DNA from: Sphingopyxis sp. MSC1_008
Lineage (GTDB): Bacteria > Pseudomonadota > Alphaproteobacteria > Sphingomonadales > Sphingomonadaceae
Direction of reading: 5' to 3'
Length of the DNA: 64,000 nt
Assembly (NCBI RefSeq): GCF_023197165.1
Contig: NZ_JALPRD010000013.1
Coordinates: 1 to 64,000 of the forward strand
This document shows, one piece after another, positions 8,317-15,236 of this stretch (position 1 is the stretch's first letter; each line of letters begins with the position of its first letter). The notes beneath the pieces were generated by a model that ran no database searches, was not told the DNA's origin, and saw only the letters and a list, made by a program, of their open reading frames with translations. The translations under genes and the position numbers were made by a program.

Positions 8317-9293
8317 GCCGCGATCTCCTCTTCGAAGACATCCTTGCGGATTTCCTCGGGCCCCGGCAGCGGGCTGTTCGCGGCGAACTCGGCCGCGGCG
8401 TCCATCTGCGCGTCGAGGTCGGCGACGATCGCGTCGAGCTCGGCTTCGCTGAACTGATGGTCGAGCATCAGTTGGCGGAGCCGCGGCAACGGGTCCTCCG
8501 CCGCCATTTCGGCAAGATGCTCGGGCGGCATGTACGAGAAGTCCGCGCCGAAGAAATGGCCCATCATGCGGTAGCACATCGCCTCGATCAGCGTCGGCCC
8601 CTCGCCCGCGCGGGCGCGATCGACCGCCGCCTTGGTCATGTTGTACATCGCGATCGCATCGTTGCCGTCGACCTTCACGCCCTCCATCCCATACGCCCGG
8701 GCGCGGGTGACGATCGAGTCGACCTTGGTATGGTCGGCAAAGGCGGTGTGCTCGCCGTAGCGGTTGTTCTGGCAGAGGAAGATCACCGGCAGCTTCCACA
8801 GCTGCGCCATGTTCATCGCCTCGTGGAAGGCACCGATATTGGTCGCGCCGTCGCCGAAGCAGACCATCGTCACCTTACCGTCGCCGCGGTTCTGCGACGC
8901 GAGCGCGAGACCATTGGCGATCGGCAACCCCGATCCGACGACGCCGGTCGTCACCATCACGCCGGTTTCGGGATGGGTGATGTGCATCGATCCGCCCTTG
9001 CCGCGGCAGGTGCCGCCGACCTTGCCCGCAATCTCGGCGAACAAGGGATTGAGCGGCACGCCCTTGGCGATCTGGTCATGCTGGCCGCGATAGGTGGTGA
9101 CCAGATAATCGTCTTGTTCGAGCGCCGCCATCGCCGCCGCCGACACCAGTTCCTGCCCGCGTACGGTGTAATAGATCACGGCGAGCTTGCCGGTCATCAG
9201 CAGCGAACGGAATTTCTCGTCGGCGCGCGCGACGCGCATCGTGCGGGTATAGATGTCGCGCAGCTTGTCGCGGTCGATCGTCGTCTCGGTCAT
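8313..9293 (-). CDS. 2-oxoacid dehydrogenase/acetoin dehydrogenase E1 component, alpha subunit
   Basis: A 326-residue thiamine-diphosphate-binding subunit. The TPP motif runs from GDG at residues 147-149 to NN at 176-177, and the active-site loop GGSMHITHPETG is present. The compact size and lack of an N-terminal extension resemble AcoA-type acetoin dehydrogenase more than branched-chain E1. It overlaps both neighbours (GST upstream, E1-beta downstream) by 4 bp. It works with E1-beta and presumably the adjacent lipoyl-only carrier. Confidence 0.9.
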   Translation of the reverse strand: MTETTIDRDKLRDIYTRTMRVARADEKFRSLLMTGKLAVIYYTVRGQELVSAAAMAALEQDDYLVTTYRGQHDQIAKGVPLNPLFAEIAGKVGGTCRGKGGSMHITHPETGVMVTTGVVGSGLPIANGLALASQNRGDGKVTMVCFGDGATNIGAFHEAMNMAQLWKLPVIFLCQNNRYGEHTAFADHTKVDSIVTRARAYGMEGVKVDGNDAIAMYNMTKAAVDRARAGEGPTLIEAMCYRMMGHFFGADFSYMPPEHLAEMAAEDPLPRLRQLMLDHQFSEAELDAIVADLDAQMDAAAEFAANSPLPGPEEIRKDVFEEEIAA

Positions 9294-9937
9294 GCAAGCT
9301 CTCCGATGCCCTGTTGGGGGTTGGCGCTGGCGGCAGCGCTGGGGCGGGCGGCAACGCGGTCACGCCAGGCGGCGAGATGGGTCAGCGCGGGATCGGGCGG
9401 CTGGCCCACCATCGCGCCGAATTCGACGAAGGCATAAAGGATGATGTCGGCGAGGCTGAAGCGCTCTCCCGCGATCCACGGCCCCGCGCCGATAATATTG
9501 TTCACGGCTTCAAGCCCGCTCGCCGCAAGCCGCTTCAGGTCGGCGGCGGCATCGGGCAGGCAGAGCACCCGGTCCCTGAACATCGGCAAGCCTTCGGCGC
9601 CGCGAAAACCCGCGGTCATCGGCACGACGACGAGCTGGTCGACGATGCGCACGAACATCCGGGTCCGCGCGCGCTGTTCGGGCGTCGCGCCGAGAAGCTC
9701 GTTCGCTGCGTGCGTTTCGGCCAGATATTCGCAGATCGCGATGCTTTCGGCGATATGGCTGCCATCGTCGAGCTCGAGAAAGGGCGTATGCCCGAGCGGG
9801 CTTTTCGCATAGAAATCGGGCCGGCGGTTCTCCGCCGCCATGATGTCGACGAACTGCCGGTCGAGCGCCAGCCCCGTTTCGGCGAGGTACATCAGCACCA
9901 CGCGTGGATTGGGACCAAGCGACTGATAGAGTTTCAT
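9290..9937 (-). CDS. Glutathione S-transferase family protein
   Basis: A 215-residue GST with the N-terminal thioredoxin-like domain (MKLYQSLGPNPRVV) and the glutathione-contact block ESIAICEYLAE around residues 64-74. An all-helical C-terminal domain follows, with FSLADIILYAF. No Cys sits at the usual active position; SLGPN suggests a Ser or main-chain type. Embedded in the leftward operon, it may isomerise or deglutathionylate a pathway intermediate. Confidence 0.85.
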   Translation of the reverse strand: MKLYQSLGPNPRVVLMYLAETGLALDRQFVDIMAAENRRPDFYAKSPLGHTPFLELDDGSHIAESIAICEYLAETHAANELLGATPEQRARTRMFVRIVDQLVVVPMTAGFRGAEGLPMFRDRVLCLPDAAADLKRLAASGLEAVNNIIGAGPWIAGERFSLADIILYAFVEFGAMVGQPPDPALTHLAAWRDRVAARPSAAASANPQQGIGELA

Positions 9938-9946
9938 CGCCGGCGC

Positions 9947-10711
9947 CTAGAACTGGACGCGTTTGGTGAAGCCGCCGTCGATGACGAGGTGCGCGCCGGT
10001 CATATAGGGACAGGCGGGCGACGCCATGAAGACGATGCCCTTCGCAACCTCCTCGGGCTCGCCGAAACGCCCCATCGGCATCTGCGCAAGCGTCCCTTCG
10101 TAAAGCGCCGGGACCGCCGACTTGATGACCTCCCAATTGCCGCCGGGATAATAGATCGCGCCGGGCGAGACGATGTTGACGCGGATATTCTGCGCCGCGA
10201 GCGCCTGGCTCAACTGCGATCCATAGGTGATCAGCGCGGCCTTCAGCGCGTTGAACGCCTGCGGCACGATGAAGGTCTCGACCGCCGCGGTCGACGACAT
10301 GAAGATGATCGATCCCGACCCCGACGCGGCTAGCGCCTCGGTGAGCACCTCGACCCCGTGCACCGCGCCCATCACGTCCATGTCGAGCCCGCGCTGCCAG
10401 TCGCCGGTCGCGCCCTGCCCCGACGAACTCGCAGTGTGGATGAAAATGTCGCAGCCGCCGAGCGCATCGCGCGCCTTGCCCAGCCAGTCACGATAGCCGT
10501 CGGGATTGCCGGTCATGTCGAACTGCTCGCCATGGACCTCGCCCGGCCCTGCCGCGTTAATCGCCGCGACCGCCGCCTTCACCTTGTCGGCATCGCGCGA
10601 GAAGAAGGCGACGTCGGCTCCCTCGGCCGCGAAAATCTTGAGCGACGCGAGCCCCAGCCCGTGCGCGCCGCCGTTCATGATGACCTTCTTGCCTTTGAGA
10701 CCCAGATCCAT
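9947..10711 (-). CDS. SDR-family protein with the catalytic Tyr replaced by Phe
   Basis: A 254-residue classical-length short-chain dehydrogenase. The cofactor loop reads NGGAHGLG (residues 13-20), and the C-terminal block TGAHLVIDGGFTKR is typical. The catalytic Ser is S140 and Lys is K157, but the position of the catalytic Tyr is Phe153 (QAFNALK; codon TTC at 10255-10253). It is the first gene of the leftward operon, with a good GAGGAGG ribosome site. The loss of Tyr suggests a non-reductase or altered chemistry, unless the alignment is shifted. Confidence 0.85.
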   Translation of the reverse strand: MDLGLKGKKVIMNGGAHGLGLASLKIFAAEGADVAFFSRDADKVKAAVAAINAAGPGEVHGEQFDMTGNPDGYRDWLGKARDALGGCDIFIHTASSSGQGATGDWQRGLDMDVMGAVHGVEVLTEALAASGSGSIIFMSSTAAVETFIVPQAFNALKAALITYGSQLSQALAAQNIRVNIVSPGAIYYPGGNWEVIKSAVPALYEGTLAQMPMGRFGEPEEVAKGIVFMASPACPYMTGAHLVIDGGFTKRVQF

Positions 10712-11128
10712 CGCATCCTCCTCATGTCATTTTAAGGAGGACAGTATCGGGCGAGGTCGCGCAGGGACATCAGCAAAAATGGGAGCCCCCCGCATGCCAG
10801 GGCCAAGGCTCGAATTGAATGCCTTTGGTGGCCATCCGCGACTTGAACGGCTGATGTTCGACCCTCAACGACTTGGGCCAAATGTCCGAATCGAGGCCAC
10901 GGAACTTCGAAGCGATCGGTCACCATCCCGAAAAATTCGCCCATTCGACTTTTGCGGACTCGACGCTAACCGGGCGGCCAATGAAAGGTTCCGTAAGCGG
11001 ACGGCGACCATGACGCGTCGCAGCTTGTCACATGGAATTCGCGAAGGTCGAGACGCCGATGCTGGCTAGTCGCGAAATGGCCGCAATCAGAAAAGCGGAC
11101 ATCAGCCGACGAGAATATGTCGCTGCGC
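10712..11128. other. Spacer with no supportable gene
   Basis: About 417 bp between the head of the SDR operon and the tail of a broken FAD oxidoreductase. Short open frames occur on both strands, but none has a convincing ribosome site or recognisable product. A GGAAC-N17-GTT stretch at 10968-10992 (minus) lacks the C before GTT seen in the likely EcfG promoters. The promoter of the SDR operon should lie here. Confidence 0.5.
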
Positions 11129-11385
11129 TCAAAACGTGCGACGAAAGCTGACCAGGTCCGCGTCGGGATCGCCATAACCGCAGATCAAGCCGCGCAGCAT
11201 CTGGGCTGCCATCATCGAGAAGGTGATGCCATTCCCGCCATATCCCATTGCGGCAAAGCAGTTCGGCATGCCAGGGATCCGACCGATGGTTGGGGTGCCG
11301 ACCGGGCTATCGCCGAAACTGCCTGCCCAGCTATAAGCGGGCGTGGCGTCGACGCCCGGCAGCAAGGCGGCAAGCTTTCGCGACA
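11129..11385 (-). pseudogene. C-terminal remnant of a DAO-type FAD-dependent oxidoreductase
   Basis: Roughly 85 residues, read leftward, match the C-terminus of DadA/gamma-glutamylputrescine-oxidase-like flavoproteins. Visible blocks are AYSWAGSFGDSPVGTPTIG, GMPNCFAAMGYGGNGITFS and a closing DPDADLVSFRR. A full protein would need about 350 further residues at the N-terminus. Upstream of about 11385 the frame instead runs antisense through a histidine kinase. The start is therefore missing and the fragment is presumably dead. The left boundary is its natural stop; the right boundary is approximate. Confidence 0.75.
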
Positions 11386-12235
11386 AGAAAGCCGGATCGC
11401 GGTCGCCGCGCTGAAATCGGGTGCCGACGACTATGTCGTGAAATCGGTCGGCGAAGAATTTTTCGATCTCCTGGCGAGCAGTTTCGAGCAGGTCATGGAC
11501 CGCGCCCGCCTGCGCGAAGATCGCGAGCGCGCGGAGGCCGAACTCCGCATCAGCAATGCGCGCCTCGAGGCCTTGCTGAAGGAAGTAAATCACCGCGTCG
11601 CAAATAATTTGCAGATGGTCATGTCGTTCATTGCGCTGCAGTCGCGTACGATCAATGACGCGAATGCGCGCGACGCGCTTCAGCAGACGCAGCAGCGCAT
11701 TTCGACGATCGCCAATGTGAACCGGCGGCTCTACACGAGCGACGACGTCGAATATGTCGCGATGGATGAATATCTCTCGGTGCTCGCCGCTGACCTTGCC
11801 TCGACATGGTCGAGCAGCGCGGGCGCCCGGACCGTCCGCTCGGCGGTGCCCAGGATCAGCATCAAGACCGACACGGCGGTAGCAATCGGCATGATCGTCA
11901 ACGAATGGGTCAGCAACGCCTGCAAATATGCCTATAATGGCGAGGCCGGGGAGGTGCGTATCATCCTCGAAGCCGACGAATTGTCACTCACCCTGACGGT
12001 CGAGGACGATGGTGCGGGCTGGCCCGATGGGGGCGCCGTTCTCGGCACCGGGCTCGGCACCAAATTGACGTCGGCGCTCGCACGGCCGCACGGCGGAGAA
12101 GTGCGCTACGAGGCCACGCATCCAGGCGCTGCACGCGCCGGCACCCGGGCCGTCCTTCGTATTCCCGTCAGATCGGGGGACATTCGTGTCGCGCCTCCCG
12201 AAGCGGCTGCAGTCCACGAAGAGTTGGAGGACTGA
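11386..12235 (+). pseudogene. C-terminal part of a response-regulator/HWE-type histidine kinase, N-terminus lost
   Basis: The rightward frame begins abruptly in the last third of a receiver domain (IAVAALKSGADDYVVK, with the conserved Lys). It continues into a HisKA_2/HWE kinase core (EVNHRVANNLQ phospho-His motif near 11587-11620), then the N box IVNEWVSNACKYA and a G-box region GTGLGTKL. The receiver phospho-acceptor Asp and a proper start are absent. The frame stays open leftward to an ATG at 11117, but that part is antisense to the oxidoreductase remnant. A translated fusion is possible but unlikely. Confidence 0.75.
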
Positions 12236-12374
12236 TTTCGAACGCGGCTCGTTAGCGGCGCAAAGAGACAATAGGGGCTAGGCCTAAATGCTCCATTCGG
12301 CAGCCAATCCGCACTGATCGCACCTTCCGGAACCTGCGCTGCAAAAGGTCGAGCGCGCTTGAAGCGGGCATGTC

Positions 12375-12842
12375 TCATTCAAGGAGCGCGGGAAGCAAGT
12401 CTATCGTTATGGGGACAGCCAGCGGCCGCCAGCCGTGCCGGGTAATCAGGTCATTGCTTTCCACGGCCTCACGGTCACGATGCCGATCAAGCGACCAGGT
12501 GATGTGAAAGATGCCGCCATCAGGGCGCCTTACATTGCCGCCGATCGTTACGACGAGAGTTTCGAGACCCTTGCCGTCGTCGGCATGACCAATGACCTTC
12601 GCCTCGGCCTTCGAAGGGAGCGTGGCATCAACCGGCGCCTTGCCGTCGAGCGTGACATGATCGGCTATCAAATCGCACCAATGCGGCGGGAAGATATCGA
12701 GCAGGAATTCACGGCTCGCGGGTTCAAGTTTCCAGCCCGTGGTCGTCACTGGGAGGCGTCCCGGACCAAGCGGATCGCCAATGATCTCATACGAGCACCG
12801 ATACGCCGGCGCGCGTCTCGACGCTTCGATCATCATCGCCAT
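12375..12842 (-). CDS. Conserved hypothetical protein
   Basis: 155 residues, soluble, no signal peptide or membrane segment. I do not recognise a domain. Distinct features are an aromatic-rich FPPHWCDLIADHVTLDG and a beta-rich GGIFHITWSLDRHRDREAVESND. The codon usage looks normal for the window. An EcfG-like promoter at 13036-13060 points toward it and the small overlapping frame upstream, suggesting stress induction. Function unknown. Confidence 0.6.
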   Translation of the reverse strand: MAMMIEASRRAPAYRCSYEIIGDPLGPGRLPVTTTGWKLEPASREFLLDIFPPHWCDLIADHVTLDGKAPVDATLPSKAEAKVIGHADDGKGLETLVVTIGGNVRRPDGGIFHITWSLDRHRDREAVESNDLITRHGWRPLAVPITIDLLPALLE

Positions 12843-12981
12843 CGCTGCGACGACAGCGTGGTCGCGGCATGCGACGCGGCTGCAGCGCCCTGATCTCGCT
12901 CACCGCGGCTTCGAGGCGGTTCCGTTCGTCCGGCGTCGGGCTGGCTCCTTTTTTGTCGCGTAGGAAACGCTCGGTAAACAT
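12787..12981 (-). CDS. Possible small protein, 64 aa
   Basis: A short frame beginning MFTERFLRDKKGASPTPDER, with GAGG nine bases before the ATG and an EcfG-like promoter 55 bp further upstream. The N-terminus looks like a genuine amphipathic helix, slightly reminiscent of sphingomonad Crp/Fnr regulators. The second half is arginine-rich and overlaps the next gene by 56 bp in another frame. It may be a truncated regulator or a leader peptide. Low confidence. Confidence 0.3.
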   Translation of the reverse strand: MFTERFLRDKKGASPTPDERNRLEAAVSEIRALQPRRMPRPRCRRSDGDDDRSVETRAGVSVLV

Positions 12982-13035
12982 GCGGCCGACCTCTACTGTA
13001 CGAGATGCGCGGCACGGAGACGCCGTCCCTCGACT

Positions 13036-13060
13036 AACGGGTGCCTCGCGTGCCTGTTGC
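13036..13060 (-). promoter_or_regulatory. EcfG-like stress promoter
   Basis: Read leftward: GCAAC (13060-13056), 16 bases, then CGTT (13039-13036). This is the alphaproteobacterial general-stress sigma factor architecture (GGAAC-N16/17-CGTT) with C for G at position two. It lies 55 bp before the start at 12981. Confidence 0.5.
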
Positions 13061-13115
13061 ATCGGGCCGGAACTATCGTGACGATTTATGTTGAGACGCG
13101 GGGCATCGATTAGTT

Positions 13116-14075
13116 TCAATCGCGCCGTGGTGCCGGATAGACGACCGCATCGCGTTGCTTCTCCGGGCGGATATAGATGGAACTGATCCGGGGCTCGGCC
13201 GCTTTCAGCTCGCTTTCCATCGCCTCGATCAGCGTCTCGGCGCGGCCCATCGACAGCGCGTCGTCGAAGTCGGCGCTGACCGCTACGAACACGTTATCGG
13301 GCGCGGTGTGGATCGTGCGGACATGGTTGACCGCTGTGATCTCCGGACGGCGATCGAGGAGCCGCCAGATCGTGGCGACGAGCTCGGGATCGGCGCTCTC
13401 CCCGATCAGCAAGCCCTTCGCCTCGCGCGCGAGAAGCACCGCGACCGCCGCGAGCACGCCGCCGATCGCGACCGAAGCCATGCCGTCGTATCGTGCGTCG
13501 CCGGTGGCGTGGCTTGTCCAGACCCCGACGGCGGCGATCGCGAGCCCGAGCAGCGCGGCGCTGTCCTCGAAAAGGACGATGAACCCGGCGGGATCCTTCG
13601 AACGCTTGACCGCTTTCCACCAACCTTGCCCGGCGCGGTCCGCGTTGAACTCTCGCACGGCGATGCCCCAGGACGTGCCTTCGAGAAGAAAAGCTATGCC
13701 GAGCACGACATAGTTGATTGTCGGATCGCGAAGCGGCTCGGGTCGCGCGATATGGCTCCACCCTTCATAAATCGACACGCCGGCGCCGATTGCAAAGATC
13801 AGGATCGCGACCACGAAGGCCCAGAAATAGAGTTCGCGGCCATAGCCGAAGGGGTGATAGGCGTCGGGCGGGCGCTTGGCACGCGACTGGCCGTAAAGCA
13901 GCAGGACCTGGTTCCCGCTGTCGACCAGCGAGTGGACGCCTTCGGTCAGCATCGATGACGAGCCGCTGATCGCTGCCGCGATGAATTTCGCGACCGCGAT
14001 CCCGAGGTTGGCGATTAGCGCGCCGTAGAGCACGATATTCGCTTTCATGTGACGATAGGCGGAAGCGGTCTGCAT
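13116..14075 (-). CDS. Cation diffusion facilitator (CDF) metal transporter
   Basis: 319 residues with six predicted transmembrane helices and a C-terminal cytoplasmic domain. Metal-site residues are visible in helix 2 (EGVHSLVDSGNQ, the HxxxD pair) and in helix 5 (VLFEDSAALLGL). The insertion around PPDAYHPFGYGRELYFWAF is the loop typical of this subfamily. The C-terminal domain ends with YIRPEKQ. The start at 14075 has GGAG upstream. Probably exports Zn, Co or Fe in exchange for protons; metal not assignable. Confidence 0.85.
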   Translation of the reverse strand: MQTASAYRHMKANIVLYGALIANLGIAVAKFIAAAISGSSSMLTEGVHSLVDSGNQVLLLYGQSRAKRPPDAYHPFGYGRELYFWAFVVAILIFAIGAGVSIYEGWSHIARPEPLRDPTINYVVLGIAFLLEGTSWGIAVREFNADRAGQGWWKAVKRSKDPAGFIVLFEDSAALLGLAIAAVGVWTSHATGDARYDGMASVAIGGVLAAVAVLLAREAKGLLIGESADPELVATIWRLLDRRPEITAVNHVRTIHTAPDNVFVAVSADFDDALSMGRAETLIEAMESELKAAEPRISSIYIRPEKQRDAVVYPAPRRD

Positions 14076-14254
14076 GGCGTCTCCAAGGCGTCCGAACCGG
14101 CGCGGCCTCAATGACAAAAGCGATCGATCGCACGGTCGGTTCCGCAGCAGGACGCCGCCCCGCCCGCGCATTGGGCGAAACCATGCGCCGGTTCACGGGT
14201 TCCCTTGGCAAGCGACCGGGATTTGCGGTCCGACCTCACCCGGAAAGTGACGAT

Positions 14255-14941
14255 ATGGAATTACTGAGCCCCGACCTCCTCTGGCCGATTCTCGGCGCGA
14301 TCGGCGCGGGCGTCGTGATCGGCGGCGAGCGCGAGTATCGCGCAAGCCCCGCAGGGCTCAGAACGCATATCCTTGTCAGCCTCTCCTGCTGCCTCCTGAT
14401 GCTTTCGGCGGTGCACCAGATGGCGTGGCTCAACGATGCGCCGCTCGAGGTCGTGCGGATCGACCCGGTGCGCATGGCGCACGGGGTCCTGACCGGGATC
14501 GGCTTCCTTTGCGGCGGCGTGATCTTCCGCGAAGGGTTCAACGTTCGCGGTCTGACCACGGCGGCGTCGCTCTGGATGACCGCAACGCTCGGCATCCTGT
14601 TCGGCATCGGCTTCTACGAACTCGCGATCTTCGGTGCAGCCGCAACCGTGCTGGTCCTCGCCGCGGTCACGATTACCGAGCGCCGCGCGCCGCAGCGGCG
14701 CGTCGTCCATCTGAAAGCACGCTATGCGCGGTCTGCCGCCATCACCGCGCGTGCGTTCGATGCCTTGCTCGCCGACCATGGGCTGCGCGCGATCACGATC
14801 GACCAGAGCCTTGCCGAGGGAGTGCATGAATATGGCGCGATCGCCGACGGGTATAATGAGGAGCGCGGCGAGCGTCTCGCCGCCACGCTGTCGCAAGACG
14901 CCAAGGTCGAAGGCTTCGAGATCAGGCCGCAACAGGCCTGA
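14255..14941 (+). CDS. MgtC/SapB family membrane protein
   Basis: 228 residues. The N-terminal MgtC domain has about five membrane helices, with the family blocks GGEREYRASPAGLRTHILVS and GIGFLCGGVIFREG, then VRGLTTAASLWMTATLG. A soluble C-terminal domain of about 80 residues follows. In enteric pathogens MgtC inhibits F-ATPase and supports growth in low Mg; in soil bacteria the role is less clear. The start is the ATG at 14255. It is divergent from the CDF transporter gene, and both relate to metal or ion homeostasis. Confidence 0.8.
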   Translation: MELLSPDLLWPILGAIGAGVVIGGEREYRASPAGLRTHILVSLSCCLLMLSAVHQMAWLNDAPLEVVRIDPVRMAHGVLTGIGFLCGGVIFREGFNVRGLTTAASLWMTATLGILFGIGFYELAIFGAAATVLVLAAVTITERRAPQRRVVHLKARYARSAAITARAFDALLADHGLRAITIDQSLAEGVHEYGAIADGYNEERGERLAATLSQDAKVEGFEIRPQQA

Positions 14942-14950
14942 CGGGCCGCG

Positions 14951-15235
14951 CTAGCCGATGAGCGCAGGCAGAGCCTGCCACAGGACCGCGAGCGCAGTCA
15001 GGGCTAGCCCGCCGAGCGCGACGTCGGCGCGCCAGCGGCCAAAGGCGTCGGACGCGCGCAAGGTGATCAATCGCCGGGCGAGCCAGAAGTCGACGAGCAG
15101 CGCCAGCATACTGAGGATGAGCACCCCGCCCCGCGCCGCCGTGCTCGCACCCGCAAATTCACCGATGCCATAGAGCAGGAAGAAGTGCGCCGCCCAGACA
15201 AGCAGGCCGCCCAGCAGGATCGCCCAGCTTCGCAT
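14951..15235 (-). CDS. Small membrane protein of the cytochrome oxidase operon
   Basis: 94 residues with three hydrophobic helices (about 4-24, 34-52 and 70-90). No family is recognised with certainty. It starts one base after the stop of the fused oxidase subunit I/III, so it is probably a small accessory or subunit-IV-like component of the same complex. The start MRSWAILLGG at 15235 is preferred over upstream frames that run into the oxidase gene. Confidence 0.6.
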   Translation of the reverse strand: MRSWAILLGGLLVWAAHFFLLYGIGEFAGASTAARGGVLILSMLALLVDFWLARRLITLRASDAFGRWRADVALGGLALTALAVLWQALPALIG

Positions 15236-15236
15236 C

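Noticed and set aside
10968..10992. GGAAC-N17-GTT on the minus strand
   Set aside because: Lacks the C before GTT present in the seven accepted sites, and no convincing gene follows; one or two such matches are expected by chance in the window.
10732..11175. Two minus-strand short frames (70 and 69 codons) in the spacer beyond the SDR operon
   Set aside because: No ribosome site, no recognisable domain, and the second overlaps the oxidoreductase remnant in another frame.
11117..12235. Apparent intact 372-residue kinase starting at 11117
   Set aside because: The first 90 codons are antisense to the oxidoreductase tail and unlike any receiver domain; treated as a truncated gene.
14079..14203. 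GGAAC-N17-GTT upstream of the CDF gene (minus strand)
   Set aside because: Again GGTT instead of CGTT; kept out of the promoter list although position is plausible.
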